A stretch of DNA of 5,327 bases. Source: Methanomicrobiales archaeon. GTDB lineage: Archaea > Halobacteriota > Methanomicrobia > Methanomicrobiales > JACTUA01. The translations under genes were made by a program, and so were the position numbers. The notes under the pieces were generated by a model. The model was not told the origin of the DNA, searched no databases, and was given only the letters and a program-made list of their open reading frames with translations. Shown here in pieces: positions 1 to 5,318 of the stretch. Where the stretch lies: the NCBI GenBank assembly GCA_028678885.1, contig JAJRCP010000185.1:1-5327 (forward strand). The letters run 5' to 3'. The stretch's first letter is position 1. Each line of letters starts with the position of its first letter.

Positions 1-95
1 AGATGGAACGTCTGCTCATTGATGAAGGGCGGCAGGATGAGGCCCAAGAGCAGGACCGGACCCGCCTGGGCATACTTCGAGGTGCTAATAGATGA
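1..95 (+). CDS. 3' end of upstream gene, probably KaiC-like ATPase (partial)
   Basis: Reading from base 3 gives an open frame of 30 codons that enters from outside the window and stops at TGA 93-95. The tail is hydrophilic and highly charged (ERLLIDEGRQDEAQEQDRTR, then LGILRGANR) and carries no catalytic motif, so the sequence alone does not identify the protein. The stop overlaps the start codon of the first kaiB as ATGA, which is typical of translationally coupled operon genes. KaiC-family ATPases end in flexible charged tails and are the usual partner next to KaiB, so a kaiC 3' end is the best guess. That identity is inferred from context. Frame 1 is also open here until 135, but it overlaps the kaiB gene and lacks the tidy coupling. 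Confidence 0.45.
   Translation, partial: MERLLIDEGRQDEAQEQDRTRLGILRGANR
79..84 (+). promoter_or_regulatory. Ribosome binding site for first kaiB
   Basis: GAGGTG matches the archaeal anti-Shine-Dalgarno consensus (GGAGGTG) and sits 7 nt before the ATG at 92. It lies inside the upstream coding region, which supports translational coupling. A second purine-rich site (AGGAGA, 100-105) precedes another in-frame ATG at 113, so a start seven codons later cannot be excluded. Confidence 0.55.
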
Positions 96-436
96 CAACA
101 GGAGAAAAGCCAATGAAAGAAGAATCAGAGAATAATCCGGAATTCTGGGAATTACGATTGTACGTGGCAGGACAGACACCTAAGTCGATCACCGCCTTTG
201 CAAACCTGAAGAGGTTGTGTGAAGAACACCTCGCCGGAAAATACCATATCGAAGTAATCGATCTCCTGGAGAATCCGAAGCTCGCCCGAGGCGACCAGAT
301 CCTCGCCCTGCCTACGCTGGTCAGAAAACTCCCGGAACCGATCCGTAAAATAATCGGCGACCTGTCCAATACCGACCGCGTCCTGGTGGGGCTCGATCTT
401 CGTCCCCGCCAGGTTACCTCAACGAAGGGAGAGTGA
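92..436 (+). CDS. kaiB: KaiB family protein, first copy
   Basis: This 114-residue protein is a KaiB homologue. In cyanobacteria KaiB is a small thioredoxin-like, fold-switching protein that binds the KaiC ATPase in the cytoplasm and times its phosphorylation cycle. The whole KaiB core is recognisable: LRLYVAGQTP (21-30), the IEVIDLLENP strand/turn (53-62), the LALPTL segment (71-76), KLPEPIRKIIGD (79-90) and VLVGLDL (97-103). Gly100 and Asp102 match the Gly/Asp pair of the cyanobacterial GLD motif that influences fold switching and KaiC binding. The cyanobacterial LPPP stretch reads LPEP here. Relative to classic KaiB there is a short acidic N-terminal extension and a C-terminal tail rich in Arg, Thr and Lys. 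The gene overlaps the upstream stop by ATGA and is followed 3 nt later by a second kaiB. Family assignment is firm. A true clock role is inference, because archaeal KaiB proteins are poorly characterised. Confidence 0.95.
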   Translation: MTTGEKPMKEESENNPEFWELRLYVAGQTPKSITAFANLKRLCEEHLAGKYHIEVIDLLENPKLARGDQILALPTLVRKLPEPIRKIIGDLSNTDRVLVGLDLRPRQVTSTKGE

Positions 437-439
437 ATC

Positions 440-775
440 ATGGCCAAGAAAGCCGGTAGGAAGAAAACAATGGAAGGGGCGGTTGAGGAATCTTTAACAA
501 AGAAGTATGTGTTGCGCCTCTACGTCTCCGGTATCACTCCACGATCCCGAGTGGCGATCGAAAATATCAAAAGGGTCTGCGAGGAGAATCTCAAGGGTCG
601 TTATGACTTAGAAGTGATCGACATTTACCAGCAGCCCGAACGGATAAAAGAAGATCAGATCGTCGCAGCTCCAACCCTCATCAAGAAACTCCCTCTGCCC
701 CTGCGAAAGATCATCGGAGATATGTCGAGTACCGATCGAATCCTAATTGGCCTCGACCTCACCGTGAAAGGATAG
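440..775 (+). CDS. kaiB: KaiB family protein, second copy
   Basis: This 111-residue protein is a second KaiB homologue, diverged from the first; by hand alignment about 50 of 88 core positions are identical. It keeps VLRLYVSGITPRS (24-36), LEVIDIYQQP (57-66), AAPTL (76-80), KLPLPLRKIIGD (83-94) and ILIGLDL (101-107), with the conserved Gly104 and Asp106. Before the core lies a basic then acidic extension of about 20 residues (AKKAGRKK followed by MEGAVEES), longer than usual for KaiB. The start at 440 is supported by GGGAG at 427-431, eight nt upstream, within the last codons of the first kaiB; an internal ATG at codon 11 is less well placed. The kinase gene begins 7 nt after its stop. As in cyanobacteria it would act in the cytoplasm on a KaiC-like ATPase. 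Whether the two copies bind the same partner, each other or the kinase cannot be read from sequence. Confidence 0.95.
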   Translation: MAKKAGRKKTMEGAVEESLTKKYVLRLYVSGITPRSRVAIENIKRVCEENLKGRYDLEVIDIYQQPERIKEDQIVAAPTLIKKLPLPLRKIIGDMSSTDRILIGLDLTVKG

Positions 776-782
776 TCCGACT

Positions 783-2654
783 ATGTCAAACAAGGGACGC
801 ATCAATCCAAATCGAAGGAACAATAAAGAATCCGAGGCAGATGGGCTTCGAATCCAGTTATCCGAGGCACGGGAAACACTGCAGGCGATCCGGAATGGCG
901 AGGTAGACGCCATCGTTGTCAATGGACCATCGGGAGAGCAGGTATACGCCCTGAAAGGGGTAGATTATACCTACCGGATCCTCGTCGAAAATATGAACGA
1001 TGCAGCCCTTGTCCTTTCACCAGAAGGAACCATCCTTTACTCAAACCGTTACTTCTCCCGCACAATCAATCGCCCACTCGGTCAGATAGTAGGTGCCAAT
1101 ATCAGGGATTTTATCGAACCCATCGATACACAAAGGCTTGCATCCCTCCTCACCCCGGGAGAACTGGAGACCTGTAGAGGAGAGTTACGATTCCTGACTC
1201 CAAACGGAACTATCCCGACCTGCGTATCGGTAACTTTTCTTAAAGATACGCCCGGCATTTGCATCGTCGCAACGGACCTGACGGAACAGAAACGAATCGA
1301 GGACCGCCTTCGTGCACAGTATCTCGCCGCAGCCGAGGATCTAAAGAACACAAACCTGAAGCTAACGGGAGAGATCGAAGAACGCAGGAGAGCGGAGGCC
1401 GAATTACAAAAATCAAACGAAACGCTGCAGCAGGTGAACGAAGAACTCAGTGCGATGAACGAGGAGATCAACAGTCAAGAAGAAGTACTCTTGAAGGCAG
1501 CAGCCCAGCTTGAGTCACAGAAACAACAGCTCAATGAAATCCTGGAGTCATCGCCTGACATGATCACCAGTGTCGATCCCAAGCTCCTCCTGACCTATAT
1601 CAACCCCGCTGGTGCTGCGTCAATGGGAAAAAATCCCGAAGAAATGATCGGAAAGGAGTGGGACAGACTCTTTCCATCGGATGAGATGAATTCCATCCGC
1701 GATTATGCCGTAAAGGTCTTCACTACTGGACAACAGATCTCCATCGAATTTACTTATACTTCCGAAAGAGAATCACATTTTTGCCATGTAATTTTCACAC
1801 CGGTCTTCTATCAGTCAACAAAGGTAGTCCAATCGGTGAGAATCACAAGCAGGGATATCACCCAGATAAAGAAAGCACAGGAGGAGCTTCAGCATGCGAA
1901 TCGGAATCTCCAGGAATACGCAGTCGAGCTCGCCGAGCAGAAACGGCATCTTGAAATGGTGGTAAAAAAACTGGAGCAGAGCAACCAAGATTTGGAACGG
2001 TTCGCCTACGTGGCTTCCCACGATCTCCAGGAGCCATTAAGGAATATCGTCAGCTTTTCGCAGCTCCTCGCACGACGGTACAAAGGGAATCTGGACAAGG
2101 ACGCTGACGAGTATATCGGTTTCATCGTGGAAAGTGGAAAGCACATGCAGTCCCTGATCACTGATCTCCTCGAATACAGCCGTATAACCAGCCGCGGTAA
2201 AGAACTCCAGCCCTCCGACGCAGGAAAGGCACTGGAAGACGCGCTGGCGACTCTGCGCATTTCTCTAGAAACAGAGAATGGAACGATCACCCACGATACA
2301 CTTCCGATGGTGCTGGCGGATCAAAACCAGCTGGTACTCGTGTTCCAGAACCTGATCGCGAATGCGATCAAATTCCGGAAAGAAGAACCGCCGTGGATCC
2401 ATGTCTCTGCGGAGAAGAAGGAGGATTTCTGGGAATTTTCTGTCCAGGACAACGGGATTGGTATTCCTCCTGAACACAGGGAGAGGATCTTTACCATCTT
2501 CCAGCGTCTCCACACGAGGGATAAGTATCCGGGAACAGGAATGGGGTTGACCATCGTCAAACGTATCATTGAGCGGCATGGTGGAAAGATCTGGGTCGAG
2601 TCGGAGGTGGGAAAGGGCTCCACATTTTTATTCACCTTTCCTGCAGTGCCCTGA
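783..2654 (+). CDS. Soluble PAS-domain sensor histidine kinase
   Basis: This 623-residue hybrid-free histidine kinase would autophosphorylate on His and pass phosphate to a response regulator not present in this window. Domains in order: an N-terminal helix motif (ETLQAIRNGEVDAIVVNGPS, 31-50) common in PAS kinases of this type; a first PAS domain about 65-170; a coiled coil about 172-255; a second PAS domain about 250-365, ending in the characteristic SRDIT; a short coiled coil to about 405; HisKA with FAYVASHDLQEPLRN, phosphoacceptor His413; and HATPase_c with N-box NLIANAIKFR (523-532), G1 box DNGIGIP (556-562), F-box IFTIFQRLH and G2 box GTGMGLTIV (584-592). All catalytic boxes look intact. 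No transmembrane segment or signal peptide is visible, so it is probably cytoplasmic. No PAS cofactor residue is obvious, so the ligand is unknown. A weak AAAGGA (767-772) precedes the ATG. Its position 7 nt after kaiB suggests it is the input or output kinase of the Kai module. That role is inference. Confidence 0.93.
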   Translation: MSNKGRINPNRRNNKESEADGLRIQLSEARETLQAIRNGEVDAIVVNGPSGEQVYALKGVDYTYRILVENMNDAALVLSPEGTILYSNRYFSRTINRPLGQIVGANIRDFIEPIDTQRLASLLTPGELETCRGELRFLTPNGTIPTCVSVTFLKDTPGICIVATDLTEQKRIEDRLRAQYLAAAEDLKNTNLKLTGEIEERRRAEAELQKSNETLQQVNEELSAMNEEINSQEEVLLKAAAQLESQKQQLNEILESSPDMITSVDPKLLLTYINPAGAASMGKNPEEMIGKEWDRLFPSDEMNSIRDYAVKVFTTGQQISIEFTYTSERESHFCHVIFTPVFYQSTKVVQSVRITSRDITQIKKAQEELQHANRNLQEYAVELAEQKRHLEMVVKKLEQSNQDLERFAYVASHDLQEPLRNIVSFSQLLARRYKGNLDKDADEYIGFIVESGKHMQSLITDLLEYSRITSRGKELQPSDAGKALEDALATLRISLETENGTITHDTLPMVLADQNQLVLVFQNLIANAIKFRKEEPPWIHVSAEKKEDFWEFSVQDNGIGIPPEHRERIFTIFQRLHTRDKYPGTGMGLTIVKRIIERHGGKIWVESEVGKGSTFLFTFPAVP

Positions 2655-2660
2655 GAAAAT

Positions 2661-2672
2661 CACTATTTTTTT
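2661..2672 (+). terminator. Possible oligo-T terminator after the kinase
   Basis: Seven consecutive T residues (2666-2672) lie 11 nt after the kinase stop codon, immediately before the insertion sequence. Archaeal RNA polymerase commonly terminates at oligo-T tracts without a hairpin, so this could end the Kai-kinase transcript. The T-tract could equally be part of the AT-rich target chosen by the element, or a remnant of its target duplication. Confidence 0.35.
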
Positions 2673-2700
2673 GGGTATAGTACCATTTTATCCACCAACT
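2673..2700 (+). repeat. Left terminal inverted repeat of the insertion sequence
   Basis: The repeat begins GGGTATAGT and pairs with the complement of 3453-3480. The first 9 bases are identical and 23 of 28 match overall; mismatches are at repeat positions 10, 14, 16, 19 and 24. It lies just upstream of the transposase start at 2725. Confidence 0.85.
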
Positions 2701-2724
2701 CGTAGATAGTTTTACCAGGGAGAA

Positions 2725-3465
2725 ATGGTTCGGATTGAGTGTCCTAAATGTAGGACGAAAAAAGTATACCGACTCGGGAACGGGAAGCGGCGCTGTTCCC
2801 GATGCCGGTATGACTTTATCCCGCACCGGCTTCCCCTCTACCTTACCCGGGATCAATGGAGGGAGATCATTCGATGGTTCCTCCTGGAACAGAGTAGCGA
2901 GAGTGTCTCGCTGAGGACATCAATCGAGAGAAAACGGTATTACGAGCTCTTACCCTGATACGACAGGCGCTCCTCCGGGACGTACCGGAGATCTTTACCG
3001 GTACCGTGGAGGTCGATGAGACCTACCTCGGAGGACAATGGAAGAACAAACGGAGGGTGATCCGGGACCAGGGTACCAAACGAGGACGAGGAACCCGGAA
3101 ACAGCCGGTATTTGGGATTCTTTGTCGTAATGGGAAGGTATGGGCTGAGGTCGTCAACGACGTTGAAGCCGAGACACTCCAGCCTCTCATCTCAAGGAAA
3201 GTCACTCCGGGATCCATCGTCTGTTCGGATACCTGGAAAGCCTATACCGGGATCGCTGCCCGGGGATATGTCCATCGCCTCGTGAATCATGGTGAGAGGC
3301 AGTATACCGATGGTAAGGGTAATCACATCAACGGATTGGAAGGATTCTGGGGATATCTTAAACGGAAACTGGCGTCTAAGGGAGGGATCCGACGGGAGAA
3401 ATAAAGCTGAGAAGGAAAAAATAAGGAGGATCATTTCCTTACTTGAACGTGAAGTTAGTGGCTAG
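2725..3465 (+). pseudogene. IS1595-family transposase, frameshifted and internally deleted
   Basis: The gene starts at ATG 2725 after a close AGGGAG (2717-2722). The first segment (2725 to about 2934) encodes a zinc ribbon with Cys6, Cys9, Cys24 and Cys27, then a helical region ending SLRTSIERK. There the frame must step back by one base, within or beside AAAA at 2931-2934, to continue as TVLRALTLIRQALLRDVPEI and then TVEVDETYLGG. Without the shift, translation stops at 2956-2958. The second segment (to TAA 3402-3404) holds the ISXO2 DDE domain: Asp of VEVDETY, Asp of CSDTWKAY, and the HINGLEGFWGYLKRKL motif supplying the third acidic or Asn residue. After GGIRREK the expected C-terminal stretch, recalled as roughly LYLAEYVWRYNHR, is missing. 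The frame jumps to KAEKEKIRRIISLLEREVSG ending at TAG 3463-3465, indicating a small out-of-frame deletion around 3397-3403. The three pieces together show a dead transposase. Confidence 0.88.
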
Positions 3466-3480
3466 ATTGGGACTATACCC
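3453..3480 (-). repeat. Right terminal inverted repeat of the insertion sequence
   Basis: Read on the minus strand this begins GGGTATAGT and matches the left end at 23 of 28 positions. It overlaps the last four codons and stop of the transposase remnant, so the reading frame ran into the terminal repeat. Confidence 0.85.
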
Positions 3481-3495
3481 TTATGTTTTTGGAAA

Positions 3496-3513
3496 TCCTC
3501 CGAATCAGGAGGG
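3496..3513 (+). other. Small hairpin in the gap after the insertion sequence
   Basis: CCTCC (3497-3501) and GGAGG (3508-3512) form a 5-bp GC-rich stem with a 6-base loop, plus a possible T-G pair outside. No T-run follows, so it is not a convincing terminator. It might be a remnant of the original kinase 3' region displaced by the insertion. The rest of the 115-bp gap (3481-3595) holds only the candidate promoter of the next gene. Confidence 0.25.
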
Positions 3514-3566
3514 AATGGTGCTGTCATGCCAAACGAAATAGGAAATCGTTGAAGGATATCAATACG

Positions 3567-3574
3567 TATTTATT
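3567..3574 (+). promoter_or_regulatory. Candidate archaeal TATA box, leaderless transcript
   Basis: TATTTATT is centred about 26 bases before the ATG at 3596. No Shine-Dalgarno sequence precedes that ATG; the bases before it are an A/T-rich run with seven T residues. In archaea the TATA box lies about 25 bases before the transcription start, so the placement fits a leaderless mRNA beginning at or next to the start codon. The B-recognition element is not clear. Confidence 0.4.
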
Positions 3575-3595
3575 CTCTAAAATTTTTTTAACACT

Positions 3596-4675
3596 ATGAG
3601 TACGGACCGCACAGCCGCAATTTGCCTAGTCCTTGTTTTTACATTGGGAATTTTTCTCTCGGTAGGTTATGTACTTCCCATCATTTTCGAAGAAAAAGCT
3701 TCCGGCTCTATCTTAAGCCAATATATCCCGGCATCCGTCGATATACCAAAAGCCTCGAACGTATACGGGACTCCCACCTTCTCCCAAGGTATCTATACAG
3801 TGAAGGCTACTACCGCTACGGTGGGAAAATCCTCCAACTGGCTATACCTTCTGGGTGCCATTGTATCGGGAGTGGGACTAGCAGCAGCAGGAAATGCCGT
3901 CTCAGGATCGGGACCCTCCTCCGCAGGTCCGTCAGCAAGTTCAGGACACGAAGGTAATATGCTCAATACTACTCTCTCGCCTCAGGTTCGAAAAGCGGGG
4001 GAATCGGCCGTGAAATTTCTGTACAACCGGGGCATCGCGTTGGCCGGACTCAAGGAAATCCACCTATTAAACCTTCATCCCAAGAATCAAGCCCCTGCCT
4101 TCTCCCACCTGACAATGCAGGAACTCTATGCCATTGGGATCAGTATCCTCCTCTTTGCACTGGCTTTCCTCATCGCAGGAAATTTGAGTATCCAGATTGT
4201 CAATCTGGTATTCTTCCTCCTGGTGGGGGCCGTGGCAGTGCTGGGGCACGAAGTGATCACAAGCGTAGTAGCCAAAAAATTTCATTGCCCCTCCGAATTC
4301 CAGTTCTGGGGATTGGGAACTCTTATTCTGCTCCTTAATGCCGCTATATTCCATTTCGTGTTCGGCAAACCTTCCCGGACTCTTGTGGAAGGTCTCAAAA
4401 ATTTGGAGCCCAAAAAGATGATGTTCGTGTCGTTGATCGGGCCTGCAGTGAACGTTATTTTCGCCCTGTTCTCTCTTATGCTAATATCTGCCGGAGGTAT
4501 CCTTGCGTTGGCGGGCACGACGGGCCTTTCTATCAACATCGTGTTGGCGGCGTATAGCTTGATTCCGGTGCATCCCATGAAAGGGAAGGTAGTCTTTGAC
4601 TGGAATAAGGCAGTATGGGCTGGGTGTTTTGTCCCCCTTATAGGGGCCTATATCTGGCTCTATCTTATCCCCTAA
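3596..4675 (+). CDS. Multi-pass membrane protein, degenerate M50 (site-2 protease-like) homologue
   Basis: The 359-residue protein has a hydrophobic N-terminal segment (about 7-30), a polar loop, a second apolar stretch (82-100), a Gly/Ser/Pro-rich linker (103-117), then a membrane core of about five or six helices (176-196, 198-217, 235-255, 276-302, 308-325 and 338-358). The core resembles archaeal M50 zinc metalloproteases, which cut substrates inside the membrane. It has AVLGHEVITSVVAKKF (213-228) where the HExxH helix belongs, the SLIGPAVNVIFALFS segment (279-293), and SLIPVHPMKG then FDWN (321-337) where the family has N-x-x-P...P-x-D-G. Two catalytic features are changed: HExxH reads HEVIT, so His222 is Thr, and the Asp of the DG motif is Lys329. 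The protein is therefore probably not an active protease and may bind or regulate membrane substrates. The start is set by the TATA position and by the N-terminal membrane segment. Family relationship is a motif-level judgement; the loss of activity is inference. Confidence 0.8.
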   Translation: MSTDRTAAICLVLVFTLGIFLSVGYVLPIIFEEKASGSILSQYIPASVDIPKASNVYGTPTFSQGIYTVKATTATVGKSSNWLYLLGAIVSGVGLAAAGNAVSGSGPSSAGPSASSGHEGNMLNTTLSPQVRKAGESAVKFLYNRGIALAGLKEIHLLNLHPKNQAPAFSHLTMQELYAIGISILLFALAFLIAGNLSIQIVNLVFFLLVGAVAVLGHEVITSVVAKKFHCPSEFQFWGLGTLILLLNAAIFHFVFGKPSRTLVEGLKNLEPKKMMFVSLIGPAVNVIFALFSLMLISAGGILALAGTTGLSINIVLAAYSLIPVHPMKGKVVFDWNKAVWAGCFVPLIGAYIWLYLIP

Positions 4676-4685
4676 TCTTCAAGCC

Positions 4686-4695
4686 AATATAAATT
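4686..4695 (+). promoter_or_regulatory. Candidate TATA box for the lipoprotein gene
   Basis: AATATAAATT lies in the 68-bp gap after the membrane protein. It would place a transcription start near 4715, giving a leader of about 30 bases that includes GAGGA (4732-4736), which is 7 nt before the ATG at 4744. This suggests the lipoprotein can be transcribed independently of the gene before it. Confidence 0.4.
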
Positions 4696-4743
4696 CGCTA
4701 TGCATATGATATAGCAGGAGTCAATGATACCGAGGATCTTGAA

Positions 4744-5307
4744 ATGGTTCCGAAAATTCATATCTTTTGTGCCTTGGGATTGATCTTGTTTCTCCTTTGC
4801 AGCGGGTGTACAAGTACAGTTGAGACTCCTCAACCTACAAATACGGTTACCACAGTAACGACGGGAGGGCACACCCAAACCTCGACAATTCCCCCACAGA
4901 CCATAAAGCAGACGATCACTCCTGATATGCTATTGAGCTATATGCCGGTCGCCCCCTCAGGATGGACCATGTCCACCACCTTCGCGGGTGAAGTGAAGGC
5001 ATTACCCGGCGTCATCGGTGCGGAGAGAACCTATAATAATCCCTCGAAATCGAATTCCTTTGTAAAAATTACCATCCTCTGTTTTCCGAATGTAATCAGT
5101 GCGGATCTCCCCAGCGAACCGGGCTGCCACATTATTTCTCTGGGTGGAAATCAGGCGCTGGAATGTCCAATAGAGGGTTCTCCGCGAGGATTGCTGTATA
5201 TTAAAAATCGCTGTTCCGTCGCATCGGTTTCGGGAAATGTATTGATAGCAGAATATAATTCCCTCATGCAGGGTATCAATTTCCAGGGATTGCATTCCCT
5301 GTTCTAA
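4744..5307 (+). CDS. Predicted lipoprotein of unknown function
   Basis: The 187-residue protein starts with a short signal peptide (hydrophobic about 6-18) and a lipobox-like CSGC, with Cys22 as the probable lipidated residue, so it should be anchored on the outer face of the membrane. A Thr/Pro-rich linker (23-58, many TT and TQT pairs) follows, a usual spacer in archaeal lipoproteins and a possible glycosylation region. The globular part (about 60-187) opens with DMLLSYMPVAPSGW, which resembles a motif I recall from methanogen lipoproteins (leucine-rich start, then P-x-APxGW), and contains four further cysteines (113, 128, 141, 157) that could form two disulfides. I recognise no enzyme motif. 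The start at 4744 is supported by GAGGA seven nt upstream. An ATG at 4724 in another frame opens only a short ORF. It follows the membrane protein by 68 bp, but a functional link is not shown. The gene is complete and ends at a terminator-like hairpin. Confidence 0.8.
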   Translation: MVPKIHIFCALGLILFLLCSGCTSTVETPQPTNTVTTVTTGGHTQTSTIPPQTIKQTITPDMLLSYMPVAPSGWTMSTTFAGEVKALPGVIGAERTYNNPSKSNSFVKITILCFPNVISADLPSEPGCHIISLGGNQALECPIEGSPRGLLYIKNRCSVASVSGNVLIAEYNSLMQGINFQGLHSLF

Positions 5308-5318
5308 TCTCCTTTTTT
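5284..5318 (+). terminator. Hairpin plus T-run terminator after the lipoprotein
   Basis: CAGGGA (5284-5289) pairs perfectly with TCCCTG (5296-5301) around a 6-base loop. Twelve bases later comes a run of six T residues (5313-5318). The stem lies within the last codons of the gene and the stop codon falls between stem and T-run, a compact arrangement. The T-run alone could terminate archaeal transcription; the hairpin may add stability. Confidence 0.5.

Larger units (their letters stand above)
2673..3480 (+). mobile_element. Decayed IS1595-family (ISXO2-like) insertion sequence
   Basis: The 808-bp element is bounded by imperfect 28-bp inverted repeats and carries one transposase reading frame with an N-terminal zinc ribbon and an ISXO2-type DDE domain, the architecture of the IS1595 family. 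It is inserted 18 bp after the kinase stop and leaves the kinase intact. IS1595 elements usually make 8-bp target duplications. The immediate flanks (ATTTTTTT and TTATGTTT) are not identical, although TATTTTTTT on the left (2664-2672) and TATGTTTTT on the right (3482-3490) match 8 of 9 if offset by one base. Given their AT content this may be chance. The broken transposase means the element cannot move on its own enzyme unless frameshifting occurs, and an internal deletion makes even that unlikely. Confidence 0.85.

Noticed and set aside
85..447. Long minus-strand open frame of 120 codons opposite the first kaiB
   Set aside because: It lies almost entirely antisense to a clear KaiB gene, its Arg/Ser-rich product matches nothing I know, and no ribosome binding site supports it.
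1082..2635. Several minus-strand and alternative plus-strand open frames within the kinase gene
   Set aside because: The kinase frame has all family motifs in order from end to end. The others have biased, low-information compositions typical of shadow frames.
3532..3550. Short inverted repeat AACGA...TCGTT in the gap before the membrane protein
   Set aside because: Only 5 bp with a 9-base loop in AT-rich DNA, so likely chance. It is not positioned like an operator relative to the TATA-like box.
3622..3957. 111-codon plus-strand frame overlapping the membrane protein gene
   Set aside because: The overlapping frame encodes membrane helices with an M50-like core; this one has no recognisable motif and no start signal.
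4634..4646. CCCCT-TAT-AGGGG hairpin near the end of the membrane protein gene
   Set aside because: It is within coding sequence, has a three-base loop, and no T-run follows. It encodes ordinary family residues, so a regulatory role is unsupported.
4724..4780. ATG at 4724 after AGGAG as an alternative start or a leader peptide
   Set aside because: It is out of frame with the lipoprotein and stops after about 19 codons. The AGGAG is only 3 nt away, which is too close for efficient initiation.
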